A DNA stretch of 64,000 nt from Lunularia cruciata (GCA_948567375.1 OX419755.1:22821001-22885000), one strand, 5' to 3'; positions 33,000 to 46,990 are shown, numbered from the stretch's first letter. Notes: generated from the sequence alone by a model not told the origin. Numbers and translations are program-made.

Positions 33000-33960
33000 T
33001 ATAGGAGTATCCTATCCATGGGTGTTCCACTCCAATAAATCACCAAGCCAAGTAACCGCACCATTGAAAGCTGAAACTGACATTGCCATGGTCCCGGACT
33101 ATAGTGAGCTAAGACTACCACTATTGAAACGTAGTGGTAGGCAACATACTCATCCCTCACTAGACTGCCAACCTGGTCTATAGGAGGTTGTCTCCTTCCA
33201 ATAGTTGATATTGAAACCCATGGAGTATAACATTGCTCCACTAACTAGCATATCATATGACTCAACTATTGTTGCAATAGCTTGAGCTCTCACCACCGAG
33301 CTATCAATCAAATGACTAGGCTGAATCTGAACAACTAGCTCTCCATGTGTGATGCACTATGTCAAACCACCTCCTAGAGATGTCTAGATTTGAAATGGAC
33401 ACCTCTCCACATTGGTCTTTTGTAACCCTAGGCCGACAACTATAGCCTTCTCCAACATAAAGGGCTACACACCAAAGTCTATTAAGACTCTCTGTGGTGT
33501 ATAGACCTTCCCTAAAGGTCCCACCAAATGGAAAATCCCCCTCTGGTTATCCAATAGGACAACAACATGTGTGAATTGTGTTCTCTCAAAGGCCGGTCTA
33601 CCTGGCAACTCCTCCAATCTAGCCACTATTGTCTTCCATAAACCATTGGTCGTTGAGCAGATCCTATGCTCCTCAACCAAGTTAGCTCCACTATCAACCA
33701 CCTCTACTCTAGAAACAAGAACCATATCATCCCTACTCTCTCAAAGCATGGCAGCCAATCTAAACACTATGGTTGGGTCAACTCCCAATGTACACATGTC
33801 ATTGGCTAAAAATAAAGGATAGCACCTAATCAGTTGAGCCGCTCCTAACATTGTGCTAGACTTAATATGTGTGGTAATAAATAGCTGACTAGTAGGTAAT
33901 CCATCATGCACCCCATCACCACCTACCACACCTGCTCTAGGACATCTAGGAGCCATAGAT
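33000..33960 (-). pseudogene. Protease-like region of the methyltransferase-bearing gypsy relic
   Basis: The frames 33956-33741 and 33725-33465 encode FITTHIKSSTMLGAAQLIRC and TQFTHVVVLLDNQRGIFHLV. They end TPQRVLIDFGV*PFMLEKA, in which VLIDFGV corresponds to the retropepsin active-site loop (V-L-I-D-S/T-G-A) with the Asp retained. The remainder to about 33000 is a decayed linker (SYDMLVSGAMLYSMGFNINY) before the methyltransferase. Confidence 0.65.
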
Positions 33961-34257
33961 GACGTCTGTAGGGCTTTAGAGAGCGTTAAAGATTAGGGAA
34001 GTCTGACTTATCTCCCAACCTCTCCTCTCTGTGGGTCCAACTCCATTAATGCTCCTCCAGGCTTTGGAGCATGTACTGCACTCCTAGTCACTGCTGCAAA
34101 TGCATCCTCTTGTGCTGCTCCGCACATGAAGTCCAAAGCATCTTTATTGCCAGCATATGAGGTGGAAGCCTAAGCACCTGAATCTGATCTCCTCTGAGCA
34201 ATGGCCATACTAGCCAATCTATGCTCCAACTGCTCAATCCAAGTAGCCATAATTGTA

Positions 34258-35290
34258 TCAAAAGTAAGGGCAAGTACTACCCCTACTAGGTGTAGATCCT
34301 CTACAACCACGTGCACCACCTTGTCCTCCATGAATTAGAGCTCCTCTACTACTTGCTATAGCAACCCTACCACTTTGTAGCTCCGGGTGTAGGTCAAAGC
34401 ACCGGTCACTAGAGTGGCCATATTTGTGACAACTCACATTGTCTCTGTGTTGGCTATGATGCACCAAAGGTATCAAGTCCATTGCCTTGAGCAAAATCCC
34501 TCCTATAGTGAGGTCCACCACAAGTCCAACAAGTAACAACACCACTCATTGGTTGTTGATGATCCAAAAATGAAGATAGGGGTCTAGCTCCACTAGGCCC
34601 TCCACTTGCTCCATAGGATCTGGGCTGTCCACCCTATCCTCAAAAGCCAGTTGGGCGTGGTGCACTCTATTGCATTCTAGAAGAAGTCATAGTTATGGAT
34701 GAGGTCTCCCTACCAAATCCAGATGTCACCACTCTCTCTTCCACCATGTTGAGCTCAATACGCTCAGCCAAACTAAAGACCAACACCAAAGTAGGCAAAG
34801 TAGCCTATAATAATGGAGCATTACAAACTCTACATTGCAATGCCTTGTCCGGTATCCCATACCAAAACTAGATTGCATGGGCCTCAATAACTCCATGAGT
34901 GAAATTGATCAACCGCCTCATGCAAGTGTATGCCTTGCATAGGCTCTCTCCAGTCTTCCATTGGAACTCTTGCAAGCTCCTCAGCTTGTCAATCTGCACT
35001 CCCTGGTAGTTCTACCTCAAACATTGGAAGAACTCCACCATGGGGTTAAACCCCGGTACTACACTGCCTCTTGTAGTGGTACCTTCACTCGTAGTAGCAC
35101 TATCTCCAACTAGTGCACCTCCACTAGCTCCACCAATGCTATTCGAGCTAGAACTTGTGGGTACAGCCAATCTACTCCTGGCAACCAAGCTTGAAGTGAT
35201 AGAGACAGAGTTTGGAGACCAATATTGTCTCCATAACTCAATCTCTTCTAAGTGAGCTCTCTTGACCACATGAAAGGGTAACCTCTAACC
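34258..35290 (-). pseudogene. Gag region of the methyltransferase-bearing gypsy relic
   Basis: 35269-35012 (LEEIELWRQYWSPNSVSITS, then a Ser/Gly/Thr-rich stretch) leads into the gag core in other frames (SLQEFQWKTGESLCKAYTCM near 34960). A zinc-knuckle remnant, VTCWTCGGPHYRRDF, lies near 34520; its last Cys is replaced. Gag would form the particle and bind RNA. Several stops and frameshifts are present. Confidence 0.65.
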
Positions 35291-36880
35291 TGCCATCACA
35301 ACATGTACTTTCACAGTCTGTAGGTCATCACTTCTTGCCCCACCAGAGAGAAACAAAGGTAGTCTGACTGGTCATCACTCCAACCTCACCACCGAGAGCA
35401 CACTAGAGCACCAAAGCTCTAAATTCAGTGCACCTCACACAAACATGGTGCACAAGCAAGAAGCAAAGAATGGAGGGGGTCCAATCACAAGAAATCTAAA
35501 TGAAAACCCTCCATCTCATAAAGCTACATGGGATTGACTTTGCCACTATTTGGCATTTGACATAATAGGAGTTCATATCTACGTCCTAAGCTACCAAGAT
35601 CACCAATAATAGGATCAAATTGCCTCTCCTAGCCAAAGCTATAAATTTATAGATAAAAGTGGGCCAGTCACTAGGACAACAAGTGAGGGTGGACCAATTT
35701 GCTAGGGCACTAATCTAGGAACTAGAGATTTAGGGGTCAAACCCTATTGTGCATAATCTAGCAAGATAGGCAAATTTTGCCAAACAATGACTAAGATCTA
35801 CTCTAAACTAGCTAGTCTCATGCCAACAAGCTGGCCCTTCTAGGCCTTAGTAGCCTCTCATAGCCCACCGCCTTATGCCTTGAAGCCTCTAAATGCCCAA
35901 ATGAGGCCTTTCTTCTTGCCACTTTGAACCCTCTCCAAATCTGGCAAAACTCCTCGAAATCTGGCCAAAATCTAACGTAAACTCCAGCAAAAATATAATA
36001 TAAACTTGAAAGTTGGCTGACCACCAAATCCTTTGCTAATTCTTCACTCAAGCCAAATTTAAAAATAAGTTACTCCAAATCAAAAATTCACAGGGGTGGG
36101 TTCACAACTCCACCTTCAATTTCACTTTTTGAGCCCAACTCACAACAAATTGGTTATACTTTCACCTCTTGAGCTCAAAATCACAACTACTACTTGAAAA
36201 TTGCTTCTCCTTGCTCAAAATTTGGGCAGCATGTCCATACACTCTCTGCCTTATTGCCAAATCTGCATCAATCAACAAGCTTTTGCACACCAAGGAAAAC
36301 CTGAACTTTGATTGAGCTACCAATGATCTACCAAGCTTGGAGATACCACCAACACTTGTAGTTCTTGTACCTGATTTCCCCTTGACCTCACTTCTTTGAT
36401 GTAATCAATTTTTTTACACCACTCGTATCAACTCAACTCAAGTCAATACTTGATCTATCACTCTATAAACTGTCAACAATTGGGTACTAATTATAGTCAA
36501 GCACACCCACTCTAGCCAAGAGAATCTAAGTGACGCTCGCCGACCTCTGTCAATCATAGCCAAGAACTTGAAGGATCAACATCAGAGAAGTGAGCTCTCT
36601 AGAGCTGCACTTCAACAGTATACTCTTGGACTCAAGCTAGGTCTAAAACCCTAACGGTCCTACTAATGGCATACCCAACGGTGCAAATGATGCAAAGTGA
36701 TTGTAGGCTCCACCATAAAATCAATACCCTGAACATAAAATCTGACTATCTAAAAGTAATCTACAAGTAACTGCTAAAATACCTCAAATACTATCACTAC
36801 AACTCCAATGTCCGAGCAATCTAGATGTGACACTACAAATGGCATGACAAAATGCCCAAGTGGCTTATTCTATTCTTGTA
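35291..36880. other. Leader/LTR-side sequence of the gypsy relic, no gene
   Basis: This region lies 5' of the gag relic (minus strand), where leader and 5' LTR are expected. I find no clear TG...CA ends or primer-binding site. No open frame of interest. Confidence 0.35.
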
Positions 36881-37599
36881 CGGTCTTACGTCCCTAGGGT
36901 TTCATGTTTGGCATGGACTTTCTCTCCTTAAGAAATATTGCTATCACACTTGTGGATATTTGATAACACCATCTAGCATACTTTCTCCACTCTCTTAAGG
37001 CCATGCATGCTCCCACAACTCTAAGATGAGTGGTGGAGGCAATAGATAGCTCCTCTCATAATCATGGTGCAATATGATTAGTTAGACATGTTATCTAGAG
37101 GTAGAAATTGGCTTGGTAATATCTTGAGGGATGTTATATATGGTGGTCTAAGTAGATCAGATAGAGGTGTCACCAAAAGAATACTTCAACTAATAAGGCA
37201 AAGGTCAAAAATACCCTAAAACTTCAAAGCCAATTTTGGAGGCCTAAACGGATGAATTAGGCCTTGAAATATGGATAACTGCATATTTGTTAAGGGAAAA
37301 GACATTGTCTTCTCTCCCTTGTTTGTCTTGTTGAGAGTTTTCTAAGAATCCCTCACTCATGCCATTATCAACTTCCTATAGGAAGATTCTTCAAAATTTC
37401 TCTATGGTTAAACTTGTTTGATCAACCAAATAGGACAAGGATTGAAATGTCACCAGTCCATATATGTGATCCAGGGTAAAGCTCCCTTTGAGTGGTTTCT
37501 CTTACCTATATAATTAAGACAAGGTGCTCCTTTGGTGCATCAAAATATTGAGAGATGAAGCCTTGTGTTTCTCTTGTATTTTTCTTGAGGTTTCTACTA

Positions 37600-38700
37600 T
37601 CCTCTGAACATACACATGGGTGGATGCAGCCTCATAGAGCATGAGACCATAGCACTAATAGCATATATAGGAGTTTGGGCCCTTGTGGTTCCTTGTTTAA
37701 CAGATAGGGTCTTATATAATGAGTATCTTTTTTTTGGTACCCATCACGACAATGGATTCAAGCACTTATGCTTTTCAATCATATCTTTAGTTGGCTCGAG
37801 ATTACTACCAAGTCAAGCACACACATCACTCTCCAAGTTTATTGACTTTGTATCGTCAGACTCTAGGAAGATTCGGGCAGATCTCAATGAGCACACTTAC
37901 TAGCATCCACATTGATGTGCCTCTACCAGATATAGCTACGATTCTCTCATGGAGAAGGAAAGGCTCTAGAGCTTGGTTTTGAGCTTCATCCTTGATTGAA
38001 GACTTTCAACTTACTCCCAAAGAGTTTACCACATTACTTTGCTTGAGATTGGGTCTCATACATCCATCACTCATAGGACTTCTCAACCATTGTGCATGTA
38101 GTTCTCCATATGATTTGTAGGGGATACACTTTTTATGATGTGTAGTTGGTGGAGAGCTCACCAGAGTCCATGATGCTTTTTATGATATAGTTTCTTAGTT
38201 CTTACAAGCTACACAAGCCCATGTTCAGATTGAGCAATGGTTGGATCTACCAAGATCACATATTAAGTAATGCAAGTAGATAATTTACTTTCATAGATGG
38301 TCATCATACCTTGCATGATATGGTAGTGATGAATTGTCTACAAGTTAAGTCATTGGCATGAGCAAGCGGACAATATCAACCATTGCCTCTAACTACAAGG
38401 AAGACCACTATGCACCACCACTATCCTCCAATACCTTTGTTCCTTTGGTGATTGAGATTTTTGTGTGCCTTCATCACCACTTTGATTGTCTCCTCAAGGA
38501 TGCAGCTCGGGGGTCATTTGCAGCGGCAAGGAACATTGCTTGTCTCTCTAGCCATGCTTACATCATATTATTGACAGCCCGTATTGGTCACATTGCAACG
38601 CACTCATACATTAGGTCTTCATAGACAGGTGGTGGCACAACAAAGTCCTCCCTAACTTACCAGATATACCATTGGAGGACCTTTACCATATTATTTAGGA
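37600..38700 (+). pseudogene. Second LINE relic: C-terminal region
   Basis: Decayed frames contain LLCLRLGLIHPSLIGLL, then HCACSSPYDL*GIHFL*CV, a Cys-His pattern followed by GGELTRVHDAFYD, near 38030-38180. These align in layout with the domain at 8541-8789 of the first LINE (GGQRITTHDAIRD). Further on, FVPLVIEIFVCLHHHFDCLL and RIGHIATHSYIRSS (38358-38624) correspond to LFVPLALELYGAMDMAFDTF at about 8850 of the first copy. The reverse-transcriptase part is missing or unreadable (36900-37600). Same family as the relic at 6766-9255. Confidence 0.6.
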
Positions 38701-39065
38701 GTAGACTACATTCCATTACTTTCATATGTGTTATTGCACTTCTCTCATTTTTCTTTTTGTGTGTTCTTGTTTGGTTCTTGTGTGTCTTCAAGGCCTCTTG
38801 GGAAGGTCAAGCCTTGTGCTTGTTTTCCCTTTAGCACTTATGTGTGCTTTGTTATTCCTTTTTCAATTCTTGTGGAGTACTATTTTTATATGAATACTTG
38901 CTAATGTACTGTCATGCTTTTTCTTTCTTGCACCTTACACCTCTTTTATTTCTTTCATGGTATTTTGCTTGATTAAAGACAAAGCCAAGTAGTAGTATAC
39001 CCTATTGCAAAAGGAAAAGGAATACAAGGCTCTAAGAAATAAAGGAAGCAATCGTGTTGGAAAAC

Positions 39066-39090
39066 AAGAAGGATGGGAAGACCCATCAAG
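39066..39090 (-). repeat. LINE-tail hairpin repeat remnant, copy E (minus)
   Basis: Minus-strand CTTGATGGGTCTTCCCATCC matches the second hairpin of copies A-D with one G missing; flanking similarity is weak. Confidence 0.5.
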
Positions 39091-39164
39091 TATACATGGA
39101 TAAAATATAAGAAGAGGTGCCAACGGGAAGATGTAAAATGTGTAGTAAGATGTGCAATAGGGAA

Positions 39165-39295
39165 AGCAAGCACAAGGTCCAAAGAAGAATAGTACTAAGC
39201 AATGCAAGAAGGAATGCACAAGATCCAAGGAAGAAGAGTACTGCACAATTTAAGAGAGGAAAGCAAGCCCGAGATCCAAGCAAGAAGGGAAAAAT
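39165..39295. repeat. Imperfect tandem repeat, ~46-57-bp units
   Basis: Units begin 'gcacaaggtccaaagaagaa', 'gcacaagatccaaggaagaa' and 'gcccgagatccaagcaagaa', with variable spacers. Purine-rich on the plus strand. No coding role seen. Confidence 0.6.
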
Positions 39296-40849
39296 CCTTA
39301 ATTCTTGCACTTATGGTATTCTGCTTTGTAGGTGGTTTTCCATTCCAAACTATGCAAGTTTGCATTGATGTTAAATTATGACATGTGGCTCTTGTATTAT
39401 TATAAGTAGAAGAATATTTGAAAATAAAATCTTCCACAATTGAGGAAAATACTTACAACATACAAAATTTGAACATGTAATAAATTTATAGATTTCTACC
39501 TCTAAATTCTCATAAGAGCCCGCCAAATTTTATGTTTGGCAGATCATTACCATAAATTAATCAGTACTATGCTAAATTCCTTCTCAAATCTAAATCTTGT
39601 TGGGCATTACAGATTTCCTTACAGACTCCGTAATTCAAGAGGTTGCCTTATTTTCTTGAATTTCTCTAATGTTATTCTTATCTAATGTGATTGGCTTAAA
39701 GTTGCATGAAAGAGTTCATAATTTCTTCACCTTTGTAAAGGATTGATACTAAAAAATTAAAATATTTATTCAACAAATTCAAGTTAAATATTTCTTGAAA
39801 ATAGAAATAAATATTTTTGTACTTATCATATAATCTTGTCTTTCTAACCTCAAAGAAGGAACATAATCTCTATAACAAACTATATCAAGTTGGAGATCTA
39901 TCACACTTTCTATAATCTCTTTTCTTCAAAAGAAGACATAGATCCCAATTCTTGTTGTAAACCAAAGGAATTTCAAATGAAGAGAGAATATGAACTCAAT
40001 GAGAGTAAATGTGAGGTGTTACTTCATATCTATTAGTTCCTCCTTGTAGAATAGGGTTATGTGCAAGTAATAATTTTCTAGATTCACTTACAAAATTTAT
40101 GAATCGTGATATAATAATCAAACTAAGTAATTTTTCATGTAAGGATTATGATGATTGTTTACATTGTATATTTGTTTTAAATACTTTGTACTTTTTTATT
40201 TTTGTCATTGTATCTTTGTAGTAAGAACCTATTGTCACGAACCACTTCCTTGTCATGATCCATTTTTCTTAATTTTCAATTGTTTTTCCTGTAACAAGTA
40301 GGATTAAGGTGTCAAGAAGCATCGTATGCAAGGAATGACAATTTGATTGAGTCATACCTCCACAATATTAAGCACATGGTTCCTAAAAAAATTGGGCTTA
40401 CAAGATCACACAATGAGAATGACGCCATATCCATTTGTAGTTGAGCCCATTTTGTTTTTGTACCCTGGAGCTACAAACATGACCACTGAATAAATTGAAT
40501 CGCTCCATGATATTAAAGCCATAACTTCAGGATATAGGATGATGGGAGACATGATGAATTTTTGACAATATAGAACTATGCTGATTTTCTCTACCGTTTC
40601 AAGATCACATGAAAAGACATGTGCATTTCCAAAGAACCATTGTTGACCATTTTGTGCCCAAATTCTTACATGCAATAGACAATTGCAATCCTTCCCCAAC
40701 TACCATGATAGATAGAAGACACTACCACCCTATTAGGACTATAAAAAGACCAACACCACCCCACAAATTGAATTTTTAACTTTTCACTCTTTCATTTGTC
40801 ATCTTTCTACACCCAACAATTCTTGTAACTTTGCATGAGGAATTTGCAA

Positions 40850-43370
40850 CTTTGATTGCAGAATTTTGTTGTGTCTATCAAGAGCTAGCAAGGAGAATTT
40901 TAAAAGTGGAGCAATTAGTGACATTTTCAAGAGAATTCAAATATTTAGTCATGATAGGATGCACTCTTGAGAGATGAAATGAGTTGAGGCAAGGCAAAGC
41001 AAAGTAGTAGAAATTCTGAACAAACCTCTCAAAAATTTTGAGTGGGATTTGTATTGTCAGACTAACTACATTAATAAGAGGAAAATGGACTTCTTACTAT
41101 GGGATTGGAGCCAACAAGGCTCCAGTCCCATATTGATGCTGCCATGTTATAGGAAATTTGCATGAATTTGGAGAAACTCAATGGGACATCATTGCAAGGT
41201 TGCCCCACAATGTGGACGGAGTACCATTAGCAATAGGTGTTGGGTGCAAATTGCTTTCCATTTGGGAAAATTCATATAGATACCCCCTATACTAGCAAAA
41301 GGTTGAAGGGATCAATTGATGACTTGTTTTTCAAAGAGAAGTCCACAAATGGATACAAGATTGAGGATATGAAGGACCTTCCTTGGTAGACAATCATTGA
41401 AATGATAATGTAGTTCTTTTGTTTAAAATAAATGAACTATGTCAACTAGAACCATGACATCTTCTTTGAACTTGTACACAAGAAAAAACTAGTGAGTTGA
41501 GCTAGGATATTTTGTGAGAGGATCACTGAACTATTGGAAAATATGATAGAGTGTTTTGCCATCATCTTAACCCCCTTCATTGTTTATTTCTACATTGACA
41601 TGAATCTTTTGATGACAAAGAGAAAGAGAAGTTCCCGTCCCACTTGCAGCACCCAGCTTACTTTAGTGGAGACCCAAACTTACCTAATGAGATTACAAAG
41701 TATCACAACATGGACCAAAGAGTATGCTCAAATGTGAGAGTTCATATGAATGGTGGAAACATACAACTCAATTACAATTTGTAGAAAAACCCTTATCATT
41801 TATGCCAAGGTGCCCGCCTCCAAGAAACTAGAAAGACCTCAAGAGGTGGAATTTGTGTTTAAAGAAAGCAAGTGTAAGATTGAGACATCTAAGTTAGCTT
41901 GTGAGGAAGATCTGCCTCAAGGACAAAAGATGCTTCTAAAAAATCTGCCACAATAGCCCAAATTGTGAAGTTGGGGAGTGAGGAGTCCTTCACATAAATT
42001 TTGTTGCCCGTGGCTAACAACAAAGGAAATACCAAACAACAAGCTCCAATCATCTCCCCCAATTTTTTAGGAGGAAGGATGTCAAGGAGAAGATGCCAAT
42101 TGCGAGATCCATCATCCCAACCACCATTCCAATCTGCAACTTGGCTCCTAATGAAGGAGAGGTCTCACATTACAAGACAAAGTGTCATAAAAAATGAACT
42201 TGCTTGGTGGCAGATTTTGTCAAGGGGACCAATAGCACATAGGCAAGGAAGTCTTGCAAAAGTCCAACAAAATTGGCAAAGCCTCCAATGTCCCACACAC
42301 GGGAAGAAAAAACAAGAACAACATCATTGCCAATGAAAAATCCCCACGTAACCATAACAACAAGGCAACTATGCCAAGGAACCAACTTCTATTCATGAGG
42401 CAAAGGAGAAGACCATTCCAAGCCAAGATGAGAACTCCACGCCCAAAATGAAGAAAGCCCTACAAAGACAACTGATCAAGGATGGCAATTCTCTACCTTG
42501 ACTAATGGCAATCTATACTATCTATATTGTGACACCAATGATGGAAGCATTGGAATACATTTTCCCATGTATCAAAAGTTGGATCCAAAGATGAAAGCAC
42601 CAATGATTCTCATATACCAATTGCATCTTTTAGTCCAATCCAAGACAAACAAGAAGGACAAGGAAATTAAGGAGTGCCTATAAGAGTTCTAAAGGGAGGA
42701 ACTAAAATGGCAAGAGGAGTACAAAAACCTAATCCAAGGGTTGAAGAAGGAGGTTGACTATTATAGCCTACATGTCTTCCACCAACAAACTCAACACAAA
42801 GAGGCGATCCAAAATTGGGATGACAAACTTGCAATTCTACAAAATGAGCTAGAAATGGCCCAAGTTGATATGAAGTCAATGGAGACCATATACAATAATC
42901 TGAACTAGTTGATTGACCTTCACATTTCCAACCTATCCACCAACCTAAAACAACAACATGAGAAAGTGTTGGAGCAAGAAAAGAAGATCCGTAAGGAGAT
43001 GACCTACAAACTCAGCACCAAATGAGCTAATATGGAAACCAAATGAGTGGGATTGCTCACGACTATCAAGCATACAACCACTCAATTACTCATCCTATTG
43101 GAGCGCATGGCCAACAAAACCTCCTAACAAACAAAGGCAAGGATTTGCATACTCAAATTGACATGTTGGAGACAAAAACATACATAATGAGCAACTCAAG
43201 GTGTTATCTTCCAAACTCCAAGGCCCCATTAATGCCAAGTTTGAGGAGGCTCAAACTGACTTTGAAAAAATTGTTGATGGCTATGAAAAAGAGCTTGCAG
43301 ACCTTGTTCAAATATGTAAGGCAATTGAGAGTTGTCCCAAGTACCACCTGCCCCTCCCATTGAGGAATAA
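40850..43370 (+). pseudogene. Degenerate coding relic of unknown affiliation, coiled-coil rich
   Basis: Several plus-strand frames in series look like a decayed protein gene. They include VIGNLHEFGETQWDIIARLP and PHNVDGVPLAIGVGCKLLSI (near 41140-41270), then FPSHLQHPAYFSGDPNLPNE (near 41640), a basic low-complexity part (42001-42336), and a long helical region at 42690-43040 (EELKWQEEYKNLIQGLKKEV, LAILQNELEMAQVDMKSME). Stops interrupt all parts. I recognise no transposase or polymerase motif. It may be the non-catalytic gene of a transposable element. Confidence 0.4.
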
Positions 43371-45871
43371 TAAATGAATCATCATCTTGTGAAAATAGAC
43401 GGTGTTGTTTTCATTTCCCAACAATGGGATATTGTTTCATATATTATTGGTGTTTTTGTTTTCATAGACTTAGGAATTTTTGAATATACATACTTCATGA
43501 ATAGAAACTTGGAATAAATACAAGAAGTAGTGTTAGTCTATTGGAGGTAGACAATCTTGGATTGAGTTGATTACAACCATGGCCACCTTACATTAGGTTT
43601 AGGGTTAAGAGACAAGATATGATCAAGACTAAGCAGCTTAGATGTATTTAGGAAATTTCCATCCATTGTAACCATTGGATCTTTTTGTGCCAAGTAGGAA
43701 ATGTATAAAAGGCTTAGGCTTGATGTTTGTAGGGTCCATTTGGTGTATTCTTTTTTTGCAATAAATATGAATCTTATACCATCAAGTCTCATGAGTCAAT
43801 GTATGTGTATTATTTTGCACTCTAAATGAAATGTATGCTTAGAAAATGTAGGAGTGATAAACTTGAGGTACAAGCCAAAGCACTAGAGTGCGGTGTTTGA
43901 TTTGTGTGGAACCAAAGTACATCACTTTAGGAGCTCTACTAGAGTTAGGAATGACATAATAATGGACCTTTACAAGTCTGGTGTCTTATCATGTAATACT
44001 CCTATGTATGATTTAGTATTGAAAATTATTTTAGAATCTTGTAACATTGTGCCTTCTAAGAAGGATAAAACACTATGTTATTTCCATGGTCTTTAGAGTG
44101 ATAGAAACTTTGAAACCTCTTACTCTGGTTTAGTTTGCAAAGTCATCAAACACCATTCGTGCAAGGTGGTAATGGGTTGCATTTTGTATAACTCATAACA
44201 AGAGTAGCATATAAATTGTGGCTCCTACAAACCACACTATGGTAGTCTAAGGTTCGGATGGATGACCAATGAACCAAGAGGTTTTAGAACAAAGTGGCCT
44301 TTGTTACAAATGAATCCACCCCTTCTTAAGAATCCTCTATATTTGACCTTTCACTACACAAGAGAATAGATTGCTTAGAGTTTCAGATTGTTCTTAGTCT
44401 TGGTAACATTACTCTCTTTTGGGAATGACTCTTCCTAAGAGGTTAAACAACAAATAATAGATTATCATCATAGTTACACCATTCATCTTGTTTTACTCAA
44501 TTCCAACTCGTATCCTTGAAGGGACAACCCTTTCTTAACTATTATGTTACAAGTACATTACTACTAAGTCACTACACCTTTCAATCTACATATGCTTCAG
44601 AAAATTTCATCATCAGTTATGATTTTATGCTTGAAGTTTTGTCATCACACCTATAAACTTGTATATGCTGCAGAAATTTTCATCAACAATTATGATTTTA
44701 CGCTTGATTTTTTATATGCATATATGATCAAAAGCAAATATATGATCCCTTAACGTGATTGGAAAAAGAATTTATTTTTGAGTTTTACTAGCTTACTTAT
44801 ATGACATTAGGAATAAGATCAAATCCAAAATATAATCAAAAAAATGAAAATGAAGAATCTAACAACAATAAAATTCATCCAATTAATTCAATAAATTTCC
44901 TCTTATGAATATGTACCTCAAGATTCATTATAATTTTTTGTTTGCACCATAATAAAAAATTTCAAAGAAGTTACAATTACGTGTAATAGCTCAATTTCAA
45001 ATCTAATAAGTGAAGTTATCACTTATAGCATATTTCTAACTTCAATCAACTACTACTAGTATACATATTTCAAATAAGGATATTATCTTAAATTGTGAGC
45101 TTTTCTCATGAAGCATATACAACCATAATGGTTTTCTTTACAAACACACATAAAACATAAGCAATTCTTTTTTATATTAAAAGGGATGAAAACTATAGAA
45201 TTTTATTGTTGGATCATCCAATTATAAATAATGTTGTAATCTTTGATAAGAGTCATTTGTTAAAAAAAATTCTCTTTTTTGAGGAGTTGAATGGATTAAT
45301 ACATACAAAATTTATTATGTTCAAGTGTAGGCAACCATAATTTGATTCCTTCAAGATTAAAAGAATTTACATACTTTACTTTCACCACTTATGTATTGTT
45401 GAAATGGAATATAGATGGAAATTTTAAAAGAATAAACTTGATGATTTTATCGAATATAATTTTAAATAAAAATATTTAAAAGATAAATATTAGATGTTAC
45501 TTATGATAATAATAAAGAGTGCTAATGAGTATGATTAGATAAACTATTATAATAGATTTTGAAATTTGTTAATACTTCTAGGTACATTATAGTATATAGT
45601 TTTGAATTTAGACTAATATCTAAATATTATTCAATTAAGCTGAAAATATCAATTGAAAAACTTATTTAATTGATTTTCTTTGGTTTATACAAATAGAAAT
45701 TTGGCAATTAATGATATAAATTATCACATGTATAGGTATAAATAGTGCTACATAATAATTATGGATTGCTAAGCACACATATTAAAAAGAATAATACATA
45801 CTATAGATTGAAATCCAAATTTTCATTCAAGAATATCTTCCAAATATTATATTCTTTTACCATCATCTTCC

Positions 45872-46045
45872 AATCAACCATAAGTTAATCATACTACCTT
45901 ATCATTGGGTAAAGAAGGTTGTTTGTAATTTAACAGTAATTCAAGATTGATATCTACTTAATCAACCATAAGTAATCATAAACCTTCTCATTGGGTAAAG
46001 AAGGTTGTTTGAATTTAAAAGTAATTCACGATTCATATCTACTTA
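45872..46045. repeat. Tandem duplication, ~87-bp unit x2
   Basis: 45872-45959 and 45960-46045 share 'atcaaccataagt', 'attgggtaaagaaggttgtttg' and 'agtaattca.gatt.atatctactta', with a few substitutions and short gaps. Confidence 0.85.
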
Positions 46046-46810
46046 TATGGATCAAGGATCATATTAGTATTAGAGGCAGTTTTAGATATAAAATGACTGC
46101 TCCCTTAACAAAGCATTTGTAAATAATCTACCTATAGTATATCCTTTTTATACATTCAATCTACATTCCTTTCCTTCTCCAGACATAACAGAGTAGATAA
46201 ACACAATTATGTGCAAATAAATATTTTGGAGTACTTTGCAAAAGAATAATAATCTAGTTGTTTTGCAAATAGTAAGTTGTGATATTTAAGTAGCAAAATC
46301 ATTAAGGTTAATAGAAACTTATAAATTCTTTGTGTGATGACCAATTAAATATATGTTCTAGATCTAGCACTAGGTTGCACTTCTTATGTGTAAAATAATA
46401 ATTGATTTTATAAAACTACTAGAAAAATAGTTTTACATTCTTAATATATGTATACCAAATCTCACTATATCTATATCTAATATACCTAGAATAGGTAGAA
46501 AATCTCTTGGCTCCTTTAAGAGCATATTATAGTTTATTCTTTTATTTTTGAACTTCATCTTGTACTTCTCCAAAACTAATTAAGGTAAATCATGGAATTT
46601 TTAGATATAATTGTAAATAAAATCATTAATAATTAAATATATTATTCAAGTTAGGGATATAATAAAAATTATATTTTTTTGTTACTTCTTTTGATTATTG
46701 ACTAATTCTTTATATGAGCATATCTATGTTTTAATAATGTTATTTCTTTGGTTAGATAATAATTTTTTACATTTATAACACATACTATTCTCATGCAATA
46801 TTATCTCTTT

Positions 46811-46990
46811 CTTTACTTCAAAACTCTATATAACAATATCCACTTGTATTTTTTTCTTAGATCTTATCTTTTGAGTCAAGAAGGTAAACTTTTATTTGCA
46901 ATAAAGGATTGTCTTTACTTCAAAGTTCTACATAAACACAATTCACTTGCATTAGTTTTCTTATCTTGTCTTTTTGAGTTCAAGAATGTC
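46811..46990. repeat. Degenerate tandem repeat, ~102-bp period
   Basis: CTTTACTTCAAAACTCTATA at 46811 and CTTTACTTCAAAGTTCTACA at 46913 start two similar segments, each followed by 'cacttg.att' and 'tcttatctt.tgagt.aagaa'. A third, weaker partial copy is near 47060-47098. Confidence 0.65.

Larger units (their letters stand above)
28726..35290 (-). mobile_element. Ty3/gypsy retrotransposon relic with an embedded cytosine-5 DNA methyltransferase domain
   Basis: From right to left on the minus strand: gag with a zinc-knuckle remnant (35270-34260), protease-like linker (33960-33465), cytosine methyltransferase domain (32755-31800), reverse transcriptase (about 31250-30440), RNase H (30412-30092) and integrase (29790-28726). 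The order PR-RT-RH-IN is that of Ty3/gypsy; the methyltransferase sits between PR and RT. Frames change repeatedly and stops are frequent, so no part is functional. LTRs were not found with confidence. The pieces are described separately below. Confidence 0.85.
38701..40850. other. AT-rich non-coding stretch with simple and tandem repeats
   Basis: No gene recognised. It holds hairpin-repeat remnant E (39066-39090) and an imperfect tandem array at 39165-39295. The remainder, 39300-40850, is AT-rich with no open frames of note. Confidence 0.5.

Noticed and set aside
28700-36880. Paired LTRs flanking the methyltransferase-bearing gypsy relic
   Set aside because: By-eye comparison of 27.8-28.7 kb and 35.3-36.9 kb gave no convincing direct repeat; the borders remain unknown.
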